Shown here: one piece after another, positions 25,580 to 35,236 of the stretch
Position numbering within the stretch: the first letter of the stretch is position 1
Layout: the number at the start of each line of letters is the position of its first letter
NCBI RefSeq assembly: GCF_900108305.1
Contig: NZ_FNUX01000019.1
Coordinates: 1 to 55,407, forward strand
DNA length: 55,407 bases
Reading direction: 5' to 3'
Origin: Nitrosomonas ureae
GTDB taxonomy: Bacteria; Pseudomonadota; Gammaproteobacteria; Burkholderiales; Nitrosomonadaceae
The notes under the pieces: model-generated
Told to the model about the DNA's origin: nothing
The model's input: the letters and a program-made list of their open reading frames with translations, nothing else
The model's database searches: none
Program-made: the position numbers and the translations under genes

Positions 25580-26731
25580 CTAGTTAACACAGGAAGAATA
25601 GGCTCTGGGACAAGCTGCATTTAAACCACCCGCACGGGTATTTCTTTGTTCCTTCCAATTTAGGACTTCCAGTACTTGCTTGTAATGTTTTTCCCGTGTC
25701 CAGAAGATATAGTTAGCATTTAATTTATCCCGCGCAAAAACCAGAATCTGAGAAACAGTCGGCACATAACCTTTTCCATCACCTCTGGTATTTTTATAAT
25801 TATCTGGCATAACCGTAGGAACCATAGGTATCAAACCAGAGAAATCCTCATAGTAATTATAAACTCCCTTATGAGGATCATATTTTGTTCCTTGAAAATT
25901 CAAACCTTTTTCTTCGATAAAAAGATCCGGACTACTCAATGCAGTTCCAATATTCCTGAGTTTTCCCACAAACGATGCAAGAATAGGACGCGGATAATTT
26001 GTTTCCTGAATCGTCATTGTATTGGGAAAAGATAAACGCATTTGCTTCTGCACGTTAATCTTATTGTTATAAAATTCAGCGATCTGGGCATTCGTCAGTG
26101 GTTTGATAGGTACCCCCATAGCGGTTTCTATCATGCCGATACCTTGAAAATAAGGGTGTGAATTATAACGCTTTCCCATTGCCTTGAATAAAGCAGTCAG
26201 GCGATTCTGTACTTGTGAGTTCCATAATTTAATATTACGTCCGGTTACTACGTTATTTCCATAATCACTGATATTAAATTCACCGCCTTCGTATTCAACC
26301 GTCTTCATATAATTTGGCACAACCTGCCTGCCATTAAATGATTTTGTTTGTACCTGAATAACAAGACGCTTTCCTCTAGCGGATAATTCGGCGAGACGTT
26401 TATCAATGGATGAAAAATCATACACGCCTTTTGCTTTCTCCAGATCATTCCAGAAATACCGTATCATCATTCCCTTTAATGCGGGAGTTGCATTGAGTTC
26501 ACTATAGACCTCGGATAAGTAGTCGGCATTGTTTTTTTTCGCCCCCCTGATTATGTAATAGTGGCCTGGATGCCATTTGACAGCGGTAGGATCCATCGTC
26601 GCTGCTACTGCATTCAAGGGCATTAGAATCATACCCATCAAAAAAAGTAGCAGCACCTGTAGAATATGTGCGTGATTATTTGACTTGTTAGTGCTCGGTG
26701 TTGCCAGACCGGCATGAATGCTGATTTTCAT
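25580..26731 (-). CDS. Secreted glycoside-hydrolase-like protein, copy 1
   Basis: A 383-aa exported protein with a hydrophobic signal (VLLLFLMGMILMPLNAVAA). The mature part starts with KWHPGHYYIIRGAKKN and continues with MIRYFWNDLEKAKGVYDFSS, KRLVIQVQTKSF, MGKRYNSHPYFQGIGMIETA and SSPDLFIEEKGLNF. This pattern (R.FW..LE...G.YDFS followed by an IGMIETA strand) suits a TIM-barrel glycosidase, with E in MIETA a candidate acid/base, but I cannot assign a numbered family. It is a tandem paralogue of the gene at 26955-28127. AAAGGAATT precedes the start. Two cysteines close the C-terminus (CPRAYSSC), as in the paralogue. Confidence 0.8.
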   Translation of the reverse strand: MKISIHAGLATPSTNKSNNHAHILQVLLLFLMGMILMPLNAVAATMDPTAVKWHPGHYYIIRGAKKNNADYLSEVYSELNATPALKGMMIRYFWNDLEKAKGVYDFSSIDKRLAELSARGKRLVIQVQTKSFNGRQVVPNYMKTVEYEGGEFNISDYGNNVVTGRNIKLWNSQVQNRLTALFKAMGKRYNSHPYFQGIGMIETAMGVPIKPLTNAQIAEFYNNKINVQKQMRLSFPNTMTIQETNYPRPILASFVGKLRNIGTALSSPDLFIEEKGLNFQGTKYDPHKGVYNYYEDFSGLIPMVPTVMPDNYKNTRGDGKGYVPTVSQILVFARDKLNANYIFWTREKHYKQVLEVLNWKEQRNTRAGGLNAACPRAYSSCVN

Positions 26732-26954
26732 ACATTAATTCCTTTCTAAAGTTAGCAGATAGGAACTGCGTGAATACGCTACAAAACTTATTGCAAAAGA
26801 ACCCTGCAATCGTAGTAGAAAGTAAAACGGGTAGCGCGATCAAACAGTTCTATGATCTTAATGTGCTGTTCCACTGAGAATCCGGTAGACGCTTAGCGAG
26901 CTATTAAGAAGAATGAATATCTCGACCAGACAAAAACAAATGAAAAAGCGAGCT

Positions 26955-28127
26955 TTAATCTATACAGGATGTATAGGCAGCTGGACATGCGGGATTTAAC
27001 CCGCCTGCGGGCGCGTTTCTTTGTGCATTCAGATTTAACACTTCCAATACTTGCTCGTAATGTTTTTCCCGTGCCTCCCGTGCCCAGAAAATGTAGTTAG
27101 CACGCAAGGTATCGCGCGCAAAAGTCAAAATCTCTGCAATAGTCGGCACATAACCCGTTCCATCGCCTTTCGTATTTTTATAATTCTGTGGCATAACCGT
27201 TGGAACCATAGGTATCATGCCGGAAAAATCTGCGTAGTAATTATAGATTCCCTTATTAGGATCATATTTTGTTGTTTTATAGAGCAGGTCTTCTTCCTCA
27301 ATAAAAGTATCCGGGCTACTCAATGCCGTGCCGATATCTTTGAGGCTGCCCACGAATGATGCGAGAATTGAACGAGGATAATTTACTTCCTGAATCGTCA
27401 TCGTATTGGGAAAAAACGAACGCATTTGCCGATGCACAAAGATCTTATTATTATAAAATCCAGCAATCTGAGTGCTTGAAAGTGGCTCAATAGGCTGTCC
27501 GAGAGCAGTTTCTATCATGCTGATACCCTCAAAGTTGGGATGTGAGTTGTATCGCTCCCCCATGGCTTTGAATAAAGCAATCAAGCGACTCCGCACCTGA
27601 AGATTCCATAACTTGATATTACGTCCTCTTATTTCTGTGCTGCCATAGTCGCTAGTATAAAATTCGCCACCCTCATATTCGGCTGTTTTCATATAAGTTG
27701 GCACAACTTGCCTTTTATTAAATGATTTTGTTTGCACTTGAATAACAAGACGCTTTCCCCTGGCGGCCAGCTCGGCAAGACGTTTATCGATGGACGAAAA
27801 GTCATACACACCCTTCGAATCTTCCAGATCCATCCAAAAATACCGGATCATCATTCCGTTCAATGCGGGTGTTGCATCGAGTTCGCTATATACCTGAGAC
27901 AGGTATTCAGTGTTGTTTTTTTTCGAACCTTTGATTATGTAGTAGTGCCCCGGATGCCACTTGACCGCTGTGGAATCTGATGTTGCTGCTACAGCTCCCA
28001 ATGGGACTAAGATCATACTTATACAAAATAATATTGCAGCCAACAAAATATGCGCTTGGTTATTTTGCTTGTTAGTGGTCGATACCCTGAGACTGATTCC
28101 CGATAAGGTTTGAATATTACTTCTCAT
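26955..28127 (-). CDS. Secreted glycoside-hydrolase-like protein, copy 2
   Basis: A 390-aa paralogue of the neighbouring gene with the same blocks: KWHPGHYYIIKGSKKN, MIRYFWMDLEDSKGVYDFSS, KRLVIQVQTKSFNKRQ, GISMIETALG and the ending CPAAYTSC. The start is set at 28127, where GAAGGGA lies 6 bases upstream and the sequence aligns with the start of copy 1; an in-frame ATG at 28175 is less likely. Short similarity continues upstream (AGAAAGTAAAACG before both genes), so the duplication included regulatory DNA. No carbohydrate-binding domain is visible. The substrate is unknown. Confidence 0.8.
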   Translation of the reverse strand: MRSNIQTLSGISLRVSTTNKQNNQAHILLAAILFCISMILVPLGAVAATSDSTAVKWHPGHYYIIKGSKKNNTEYLSQVYSELDATPALNGMMIRYFWMDLEDSKGVYDFSSIDKRLAELAARGKRLVIQVQTKSFNKRQVVPTYMKTAEYEGGEFYTSDYGSTEIRGRNIKLWNLQVRSRLIALFKAMGERYNSHPNFEGISMIETALGQPIEPLSSTQIAGFYNNKIFVHRQMRSFFPNTMTIQEVNYPRSILASFVGSLKDIGTALSSPDTFIEEEDLLYKTTKYDPNKGIYNYYADFSGMIPMVPTVMPQNYKNTKGDGTGYVPTIAEILTFARDTLRANYIFWAREAREKHYEQVLEVLNLNAQRNAPAGGLNPACPAAYTSCID

Positions 28128-28555
28128 ACCATTCCCTTCTAAAGTTGAAAGATCAGAATTGATTGAATGAAGCACGTAATTTCATTTCTATGAGACTTGT
28201 ACAATCTATATAAGAAAGTAAAACGAGAGCGTTATCCAGCAATTCTGTCAGTTTGATTTGCTCCACCTCTGGGGTTTGCCAGATATTCAGTAGAACATTG
28301 AAAAATTTTCAAGAAATTGATCAGACAAAAAACCATGTATGTCTAATCATTAGGCTTTTTCTCAGCATAACAGCGGCGACACGAAGGTATACGCCCCGAA
28401 TAATGAAGGCCTGAAACTACAAAGGGCATTTAAAATTGTTGCGAGCTAAACTCACATAATGACAATCAAACCGGAATAAACGAGCAGCGATTTAGCACTT
28501 GGAAATAATAATCGGAACGGACTCTTTGAGTTTAAGAATACGGATTATATCTAAT

Positions 28556-28631
28556 TGGCTCCCCGACCAGGGCTCGAACCTGGGACCTGCGGATTAACAG
28601 TCCGTCGCTCTACCGACTGAGCTATCAGGGA
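28556..28631 (-). tRNA. tRNA-Asn (GTT)
   Basis: The reverse strand starts TCCCTGATAGCTCAGTCGGT and has anticodon loop CTGTTAA (anticodon GTT, Asn), the T-arm GGTTCGAGCC and acceptor end TCGGGGA-G with an encoded CCA. The acceptor arms pair with one G-T pair. The 380 bases between this gene and 28176 contain no gene that I can support and form the upstream region of the glycosidase-like copy 2. Confidence 0.97.
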
Positions 28632-29520
28632 ACTGGTGAGATGCGCATGTTAACGTTTTGAAGCTTCATGGTCAACCATGATATTCACTCAAATACAAAA
28701 AAAATCATACTAAAAAATTCTTTTTTGAGTCCTTACGGACTTTGAGCAACGGCCACAACAACATCGAACCACATCTAATAGCACAATCCTGTATTCAACC
28801 TACAAATCCAGCATGCCGTTGAAAAAAACATTCTCTTTGCCGCCGCAGTGATATGCAACAGCCTGATCACTTGGGAAAAGCAGATCAGCTCATTGATTAT
28901 TTGAAATAAACCAGCAATTAGTATTAGTCATTAACGTGTATAACAATTATCTTGCACATCGCAAATCAAATAGCCTTGTTATTTATATTTGCATGGTTCA
29001 GCCTGTTCCCCCCATCCCCCGCTCGAATGCAGCCATTGTCATTCTAAAAAAAAATGATGTTACTGAGGCTGTCGTTATATAAAACTTATTCAATCTTACG
29101 ATCTCCCAATATAAATATACACTTAAAATGGATTAAGAAGACACAACGATCCTCTCTTAAAAAAAATCCAATCCCCTTCCATCGAAAATGTTTATTCTAT
29201 AAAAATTAAAAAAGTTCAAATCGTAAGGAAAATTTCTCATCATTTTTGATTATGTTATTGAAAAAAAGAAATAAGTTAATTTCACAATGCTTCTTATCAC
29301 ATACTCCGCGTAGAAAACCAATATACTTTGTTGCAAAATTTAAGTAACAAAATAAAATCGCCAACAATCGAGTTGTCTAATCTAATTGAGAAATCTACGC
29401 AGCCAACCTTTTAGCAGAACACACCAACTTATCCCAATCATTTCTTTGTCAAGAAAATAAATTATGCCCTCCGGATTAATTTTTAGATTATTGACAATTG
29501 TTCTAATTTAATAAATAACA
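28632..29520. other. AT-rich intergenic region without recognised gene
   Basis: This 889-bp stretch upstream of the TorF-like gene is AT-rich, with many A-runs and stop codons in all frames. A small hairpin AGTCC-GTAA-GGACT lies near 28732 but has no T-run. I see no RNA gene, repeat family or transposase relic. The 3' part (about 29330-29520) is likely to hold the promoter of the gene at 29521. Confidence 0.5.
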
Positions 29521-30258
29521 GTGCGTTTAATACACTTAAACAACATTATTCTTGGGTTAGTATTATGTCTTACTAATTCGTTGAACTGCTATGCCCAACT
29601 CAGTGGAAACATTACCGGAACAACAGACTATTTTTGGCGCGGCTACTCGAAGAGCAACGAAAAACCAGCAGCGCAAGCCAATATTGATTATGAATCCAAA
29701 TCCGGTATCTACCTGGGCTCGAATATTACAACTGTTAATTTTGCCGACTTTGGACTTGAAAATCGTTCCAATCTGGAATTCCGTCCTTACTTAGGTTGGG
29801 CTTATAAGGTATCTGATGACTGGCGATTTAATGCTGAATGGACACGCTATATTTTTAATGGAAAAATATTCGATCAAAAGGCCGATTACAACGAATTTTA
29901 TATCTCAGGTCATTTTCGTGACTTACTGACATCCAATTTCTTTTTTTCTGAAAATAGCTATCAACAAAATCACCCGGCATTCGGGTATGAGATTATCGGA
30001 CGTTACTCAATTACTAATTCAATCCAAATATCCAGCACCTTAGGCTATAATAATCAAAAAAAAATACTACAGTATAACTATCTTTACTGGACTGCCGGAT
30101 TAACTTGGCATTTCGCCCGCAATATAGGCGTAGATGTTCGTTATTATGGAGCCACACATACTGCAACAAAGCATTATGCCCCATTATCGCCGCATTGGGA
30201 ATTTCACCCACATGCCGTTGACGATCGCATATTATTCTCCTTTACTGTAGGATATTAA
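29521..30258 (+). CDS. TorF-like outer-membrane beta-barrel protein
   Basis: A 245-aa protein with a GTG start and a signal peptide ending near LNCYAQ. The mature sequence begins LSGNITGTTDYFWRGYSKSN, the signature of the TIGR02001/TorF-like putative porin family. It alternates polar and aromatic residues throughout (GSNITTVNF, WRFNAEWTRYIF, GIDVRYYG-like GVDVRYYG) and ends in FSFTVGY with an aromatic last residue, as barrel proteins do. No ribosome site is clear. It lies before the ECF sigma operon, with a gap of 126 bp, and may be a member of that regulon; this is inferred from position only. Confidence 0.85.
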   Translation: MRLIHLNNIILGLVLCLTNSLNCYAQLSGNITGTTDYFWRGYSKSNEKPAAQANIDYESKSGIYLGSNITTVNFADFGLENRSNLEFRPYLGWAYKVSDDWRFNAEWTRYIFNGKIFDQKADYNEFYISGHFRDLLTSNFFFSENSYQQNHPAFGYEIIGRYSITNSIQISSTLGYNNQKKILQYNYLYWTAGLTWHFARNIGVDVRYYGATHTATKHYAPLSPHWEFHPHAVDDRILFSFTVGY

Positions 30259-30384
30259 TTTTTCAAAATTGCTTACTATACTGAACCTTTTACTCAATAT
30301 AAGTAATAGACGGTTAAATTTTAGTTGGCGCAGAATCAATACAATAAATTTAATAGATAACATGCGGAAGTACTCGACTTAAAA

Positions 30385-30966
30385 ATGATGCAGAAACCCT
30401 TTAGCTCGCAAGAACAACAAGCTAAGGAACGGCACTTGATTGCAGAAGCCGCGGCTGGCAATGGAAAAGCTTTCGAACAACTTTATCAACTCTATTTTAA
30501 TCGGTTATATCAATTTATTTTTCGTGTTAACAGGCACCATGATTGTATTGAAGAAATCATCAATGATGTGATGTATGTGGTTTGGGAAAAGGCCGCCACT
30601 TATAATCAAACGTGTCGGCCGTCAACATGGATTTTAGGTATCGCTTATTTAAAATCATTAAAAAGCGCCAAACAAAATACAAAAAGAGAAGATGAATCGG
30701 TTGAGTTTAATGATGAGCTGGATTACTTCCCTGACCGAGGAGTCCATTGGGTCTCGCAATTAGAAGACAGTAATTGGCTTGAAGTCGCACTTGAAAAGCT
30801 ATCGGCAGAGCAACGCGCCGTTGTGGAAATGACATATTTTCAAGGATTGCACTACAGTGAAATTTCAGAAATTATGCAATGTCCGGAGAATACAGTAAAA
30901 ACCAGAATGTTTCATGCGCGCAAAATTTTAGCTAAATTTTTTCTAGAGCTTAATAGCAGGAGTTAA
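30385..30966 (+). CDS. ECF-type RNA polymerase sigma factor
   Basis: A 193-aa sigma-70 family factor with only regions 2 and 4. Region 2 is at about 25-95 (FEQLYQLYFNRLYQFIFRVN, then IINDVMYVVWEKAATYN and STWILGIA); region 4 is at about 135-190 (LEKLSAEQRAVVEMTYFQGL, then HYSEISEIMQCPENTVKTRM). The next gene starts 4 bases after the stop and encodes its likely anti-sigma factor. ATGs at 30385 and 30388 are both possible. The signal is probably at the envelope, since the partner spans the membrane. Confidence 0.93.
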   Translation: MMQKPFSSQEQQAKERHLIAEAAAGNGKAFEQLYQLYFNRLYQFIFRVNRHHDCIEEIINDVMYVVWEKAATYNQTCRPSTWILGIAYLKSLKSAKQNTKREDESVEFNDELDYFPDRGVHWVSQLEDSNWLEVALEKLSAEQRAVVEMTYFQGLHYSEISEIMQCPENTVKTRMFHARKILAKFFLELNSRS

Positions 30967-30969
30967 CGG

Positions 30970-31680
30970 ATGATATCCACGCAGATCAAAATGACCAATC
31001 AAAGTGAACATCAAAAGGCATGGGATCTTTTACCTTGGTATATAAACCGATCGTTAGATCCTGCTGAACATGCTATTGTAAAAAATCATATCAAAACCTG
31101 CATTACATGTAGGATTGAATTAAATCAACAAGAGCGGCTATTCAGGGAGATACAGCAAACTGATTTGCTACAGCAAGTATCACAAGCTTCTTTTGTCCAG
31201 TTGAAGAAACGGATTGAAACACAACCAGAAGTTTATATTTCGAGTAACTATGATGTTTTAAATAAAAATTTAATATTTTTCCCATTTCAAATCCGGTTTC
31301 TTAGCTTTGCAAAATACACTGCCTTAGCAGCTAGCTTGCTCTTCCTGACAGTGCCATTCATGCTTAATTCTTTGACTGCCCAGCCTGAAATAGAAGGCGC
31401 ATACAGAACACTGGCCAGCTCAACTGAAAGCGCAGACAATATAAACAACGTCGTTAGGATCGTTTTTTCAGATCACCCTGATTCAGAGCAGATTGACGCC
31501 GTAGTGCACAGCGTTTCAGGTCATATTATTAAAGGACCCTCTCCAAATGGCGTTTACGAAGTTCAAATTGGCGATCATCAAACAGATTCTCATCAGGTAA
31601 ATGATGCAGTTTTTCGTTTGCGAGAGCATTCATCTGTTATATTTGCCGAGCTGGCTCAAGGGTTATCTGTTTCTGAATAG
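30970..31680 (+). CDS. Zinc-binding anti-sigma factor with prodomain-like periplasmic part
   Basis: A 236-aa single-span membrane protein. The cytoplasmic part has the ZAS motif HIKTCITC (His-X3-Cys-X2-Cys) in a small helical domain (LLPWYINRSLDPAEHAIVKN) that would hold the sigma factor. The membrane segment is at about 116-136 (YTALAASLLFLTVPFMLNSL). The periplasmic C-terminus (VVRIVFSDHPDSEQIDAVVH, then GPSPNGVYEVQIGD and FRLREHSSVIFAELA) resembles the small ferredoxin-like fold of subtilase prodomains. AGGAG stands 8 bases before the start. Its neighbour downstream is a subtilase, so a protease-prodomain contact may be the release signal; this is inferred. Confidence 0.85.
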   Translation: MISTQIKMTNQSEHQKAWDLLPWYINRSLDPAEHAIVKNHIKTCITCRIELNQQERLFREIQQTDLLQQVSQASFVQLKKRIETQPEVYISSNYDVLNKNLIFFPFQIRFLSFAKYTALAASLLFLTVPFMLNSLTAQPEIEGAYRTLASSTESADNINNVVRIVFSDHPDSEQIDAVVHSVSGHIIKGPSPNGVYEVQIGDHQTDSHQVNDAVFRLREHSSVIFAELAQGLSVSE

Positions 31681-31692
31681 GTTCATACTTTG

Positions 31693-33018
31693 ATGTTGAA
31701 TAGCCATACAAAAATCTATCTGGGCGTTGCCTTATTGTTAATGGCAATGATTTTTGCTTTTCCGGTAAAAGCCGGATGGGATCTATTTATCGATCCTGAA
31801 ATTTATGATAATAAACAAACAAATCGCATCATATTAGTAACCTACACTGATATGCACATCACCAATATCCCCATTGGGATGTCCAATCTAATATATCGCC
31901 AAAGGGGCAGCTATAGCAGTTCGACTTGGAGCAAACGAATAGCATCCAATATCGGAGATGACTACAAGTTAAGAATCCTTTCCCAATGGTCAATCAGTGA
32001 GATTGGTGAGCATTGTGTCGTGTATGCAATTGATGAGGACCGCTCTATCGATGATGTCATTCATGCGTTAACAAATGACCATCGCGTCAGTGGCGTGCAA
32101 GTAATGAGCACGTTCCAGGTTATGGCAAGTAGTGAATACACCGATCCTTATTACCGCCTGCAAACCAACATTCAGTCAATGAATATCAATGAAATACATA
32201 AGCGGACTACCGGAAGGAATGTAACCATCGCAATCATCGATACCGGTGTTGATACCAGACATCCTGACTTGGAAGGCCAGATTCAGTACAGTAAGAATTT
32301 TGTCGCACAAAGGGCACTGGAACAACAACCATCCACCGAACTTCATGGTACAGCCGTTGCCGGGGTTATAGCAGCCAAAGCAAATAATGGAGAAGGCATA
32401 GTCGGCATTGCCCCCGATAGCAATGTAATCGCGCTAAAAGCTTGCTGGGAAGTTAAAGCCGGTAGCCTGGAAGCAATCTGCAATAGCTTTACATTAGCAT
32501 TAGCAATCAACACAGCTATCGAGATGGAAGCAGATATTCTTAATTTAAGTTTAACCGGCCCGTATGATCCTCTTTTGGCCAGATTGATCGAGAAAGCCGT
32601 TCAGCGCGGCATCATTATCATTGCTTCGAGAGCTGATAAAGACGACGAAGAATCCGGATTCCCGGCTCAGCAACCAGGCGTCATCGGTGTTAGCAGCATT
32701 AGCGCCAACAATATCATGCAATCGTTATACGAAAATCATCTTCTTACAGTATATGCACCCGGTGAGGAAATATTAACAACCTTACCCAAAGGTACCTATG
32801 ACTTTGTTTCCGGAAATTCTTTAGCAACAGCGCATGTTTCAGGTCTTACCGCTTTATTATTACAATTGAAACGAGATTTAACGAATCATCAGCTTTTCAA
32901 TCTGCTAGTAAAAGCAAACGAACCAAGCTTTCATAAAATATTCAGAAATCGCCAATTAAATAATGCCGTTAAACTCACATTGAAGTCTGAAAAGCAAAGC
33001 AAAAACAGAGTTAATTAG
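31693..33018 (+). CDS. S8 subtilisin-like serine protease
   Basis: A 441-aa exported protease with signal peptide YLGVALLLMAMIFAFPVKAG. Residues about 30-150 are a pro-region. The catalytic domain holds the Asp motif (VTIAIIDTGVDTRHPDLEG), the His motif (ELHGTAVAGVIAA) and the Ser motif (VSGNSLATAHVSGLTALLL). The Ser motif differs from the usual GTSMATPHV by N for T, L for M and A for P, but the serine is kept. The mature enzyme is likely periplasmic or secreted. It is the third gene of the sigma/anti-sigma operon, 12 bases after the anti-sigma stop. The ATG at 31693 is preferred to the TTG just before it. Confidence 0.92.
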   Translation: MLNSHTKIYLGVALLLMAMIFAFPVKAGWDLFIDPEIYDNKQTNRIILVTYTDMHITNIPIGMSNLIYRQRGSYSSSTWSKRIASNIGDDYKLRILSQWSISEIGEHCVVYAIDEDRSIDDVIHALTNDHRVSGVQVMSTFQVMASSEYTDPYYRLQTNIQSMNINEIHKRTTGRNVTIAIIDTGVDTRHPDLEGQIQYSKNFVAQRALEQQPSTELHGTAVAGVIAAKANNGEGIVGIAPDSNVIALKACWEVKAGSLEAICNSFTLALAINTAIEMEADILNLSLTGPYDPLLARLIEKAVQRGIIIIASRADKDDEESGFPAQQPGVIGVSSISANNIMQSLYENHLLTVYAPGEEILTTLPKGTYDFVSGNSLATAHVSGLTALLLQLKRDLTNHQLFNLLVKANEPSFHKIFRNRQLNNAVKLTLKSEKQSKNRVN

Positions 33019-33098
33019 TTGATCAAGAAAAAACACTAGCTTGGCTTACAAGCATTCTGAACAATCCCATCAATCAACTTGCATTACAACATATCCTA

Positions 33099-34361
33099 TC
33101 AATGCTCTCTGATCTTAACGTTTACAGGCGCACGGTTGTTCTGAACCGACGCACGAGTTCGATTTAGCCCCAATACTGTAATGCGCTGTGCGGCACTGAA
33201 TCTGGGCGCACCATCTTTGTCCCGCAAAATGGACGACACTTTGTATTCTAGGCTGCTTGAATTTGGGTCAAAACGAATATCGTGCAACCAAATCCCGGCT
33301 CGTTGCACTTGTTGTTGCTCACACTCATACGAAAGATCCCAGCCGGTCAGCAGGGGTACAGCATAGTCAAAAGGCAAATCTCTGATGCGGAATGTCTGAG
33401 TGCGAACAACACCATCGACATTTTTGCGACAAATACCGGTTTTTCCAGTGCGAGAATTCAAGGCCAGAAAATCTGCGCGCAATTTAACGCTACTGCCACG
33501 GATCATTGCAGCACGTGCCTTGATCCGGTACGTGCGTGCGCTATTATCCTTAAACAATGTCTGTACGGTCCAATGCGGACTACCATCCAAACTGGGAAAC
33601 GTGCTGGATTGAGAGAGGCTGTACGCGGCTTGCAGCAAGCGATAATCCACGCGATCTCCCCACTTGCAAGGCGGGAATCGCCACTCGCATTCAAATGTAT
33701 CATCGAACTGAAAATCAAATCCACGCGGAATAATCGCAATGGCGGCGTTACCTTTTAGCGTACCTCTGCTTCCAGTATTTTCCAGCGTAGCAAGTGCGCC
33801 TTGATTTTTGTCCTGTAAGGTTGAAACTTCAATTCCATTGTAATCGTCTTCAATCGTGGCATCAAAAAAGACTGAGCGATAACCAAAACCGCTATAAAAT
33901 ACACAAAATTCATAAGCATCTTTGCGATGCTGATCACTTAATTTACCTTGTGCTTCAAATACTAAAAAAGTAGAACCCTCACTCTTAATCACCTTGCTAT
34001 GCGTGATGTCCGCAAGCATCGAATTGACTTCGCGGTCGCCATGCAAAAATCGCAGATCCCAACCATTCAATACTACTGTGCCGCTGTCCACGTAACTGGG
34101 CAGTTCAATCCATTGAAGCACAGTGGCCGCCTCTTCACCACTGTCATGCTGAATACATTTACTACCTTCAATCAGAATGAATTTTCCTTCATCCTCAAAA
34201 ACCGTTCTTCCTTCTGACTTGAAGGTCAGTTGTTCAAAGGACGTCGGAGCTTTTATTTTATTCGTTGAATTGCTCGCTTTCTGTTCCTTGTATTTGCTGG
34301 CGCAGGCGGGAAGCAAGAGTAAAATGAATAACGCAAGCAACATATACCCGTAGCGAATCAT
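33099..34361 (-). CDS. Putative lipoprotein of unknown function
   Basis: A 420-aa protein with a lipoprotein signal (YMLLALFILLLLPACASKYK, lipobox LPAC) and otherwise soluble, beta-rich sequence. It contains paired cysteines (ECEWRFPPCKWGD) and repeated W-D patterns (VVLNGWDLRFLHGD and LLTGWDLSYECEQQQ), which may mark two copies of one fold. No enzymatic motif is recognised. It ends convergently with the subtilase, with 80 bp between. The following gene on the same strand, rsmA, begins a separate conserved cluster. Confidence 0.75.
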   Translation of the reverse strand: MIRYGYMLLALFILLLLPACASKYKEQKASNSTNKIKAPTSFEQLTFKSEGRTVFEDEGKFILIEGSKCIQHDSGEEAATVLQWIELPSYVDSGTVVLNGWDLRFLHGDREVNSMLADITHSKVIKSEGSTFLVFEAQGKLSDQHRKDAYEFCVFYSGFGYRSVFFDATIEDDYNGIEVSTLQDKNQGALATLENTGSRGTLKGNAAIAIIPRGFDFQFDDTFECEWRFPPCKWGDRVDYRLLQAAYSLSQSSTFPSLDGSPHWTVQTLFKDNSARTYRIKARAAMIRGSSVKLRADFLALNSRTGKTGICRKNVDGVVRTQTFRIRDLPFDYAVPLLTGWDLSYECEQQQVQRAGIWLHDIRFDPNSSSLEYKVSSILRDKDGAPRFSAAQRITVLGLNRTRASVQNNRAPVNVKIREH

Positions 34362-34471
34362 TTACTCCCTCCAGAAATTAGTATCGTCATATCACAACAA
34401 GCCTTCTTAATTCATTTTTGCAGAATCCTGTTGTTACTAGAATAACAAAATGATCCTGGCGGTTGGAATAA

Positions 34472-35236
34472 TCAGGTTAAAAAATTGGTGATTGCAACAA
34501 ATTTTTCCACTGGTAAATTTTCAGCACGTAACCCAGAATCAATACCCAGCGCGCTAAAATCCTCCTCAGTTAAATAGTGCTGCAGCGCATTACGCAAGGT
34601 TTTACGGCGTTGCGAAAATGCTGCTAATACAATTTGTGAGAATAATGCTTCATCAACAGCCCTCAACAATGATACCGGCCGGGGAATCATGCGCACAATA
34701 GCCGATTCGACCTTCGGTTGCGGACGAAAAGATTCTGCCGGTACGTCAAATACATATTCCATGTCGAACCGGTACTGCAACATGATGGAAAGCCGCCCGT
34801 AATCGGATGTCCCCGGCACGCCTACCATGCGTTCGACCACTTCCTTCTGCAGCATGAAGTGCATATCAGAAATATGTTCAGAAAACTGACTGAGGTGAAA
34901 CAATAACGGTGTAGAAATGTTATAAGGCAAATTACCGATGATTCGCAGCCGATTGCCAAGAACAGAAAAATCAAACTTCAATGCATCAGCCGTATGAATA
35001 GTCAGATTCTCATGCGAGAATTCGATCTTCAACTTATCCACGATATCACGATCGATCTCTACCACATGCAGATGATCAATTACTTGTAGCAGAGGTCGCG
35101 TTAACGCCCCCAAGCCCGGTCCTATCTCAATGATGCTATCGTCTTTCCGCGGATAAAATTCCGTTATAATTTTATTAATAATATATTGATCAGAAAGAAA
35201 ATTCTGACCGAAACGCTTACGGGGATTATGCCGCAT
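34472..35236 (-). CDS. rsmA: 16S rRNA dimethyladenosine transferase
   Basis: A 254-aa SAM-dependent enzyme that dimethylates two adjacent adenines near the 3' end of 16S rRNA during small-subunit assembly. It opens MRHNPRKRFGQNFLSD, has the SAM motif IEIGPGLGALTRPLL and the catalytic NLPYNISTPLLF. The start was moved to 35236 from an upstream ATG because the family begins this way; it then overlaps the last bases of pdxA by 11, as expected for a coupled pair. It closes the lptD-surA-pdxA-rsmA cluster, the same order as in E. coli. Confidence 0.97.
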   Translation of the reverse strand: MRHNPRKRFGQNFLSDQYIINKIITEFYPRKDDSIIEIGPGLGALTRPLLQVIDHLHVVEIDRDIVDKLKIEFSHENLTIHTADALKFDFSVLGNRLRIIGNLPYNISTPLLFHLSQFSEHISDMHFMLQKEVVERMVGVPGTSDYGRLSIMLQYRFDMEYVFDVPAESFRPQPKVESAIVRMIPRPVSLLRAVDEALFSQIVLAAFSQRRKTLRNALQHYLTEEDFSALGIDSGLRAENLPVEKFVAITNFLT

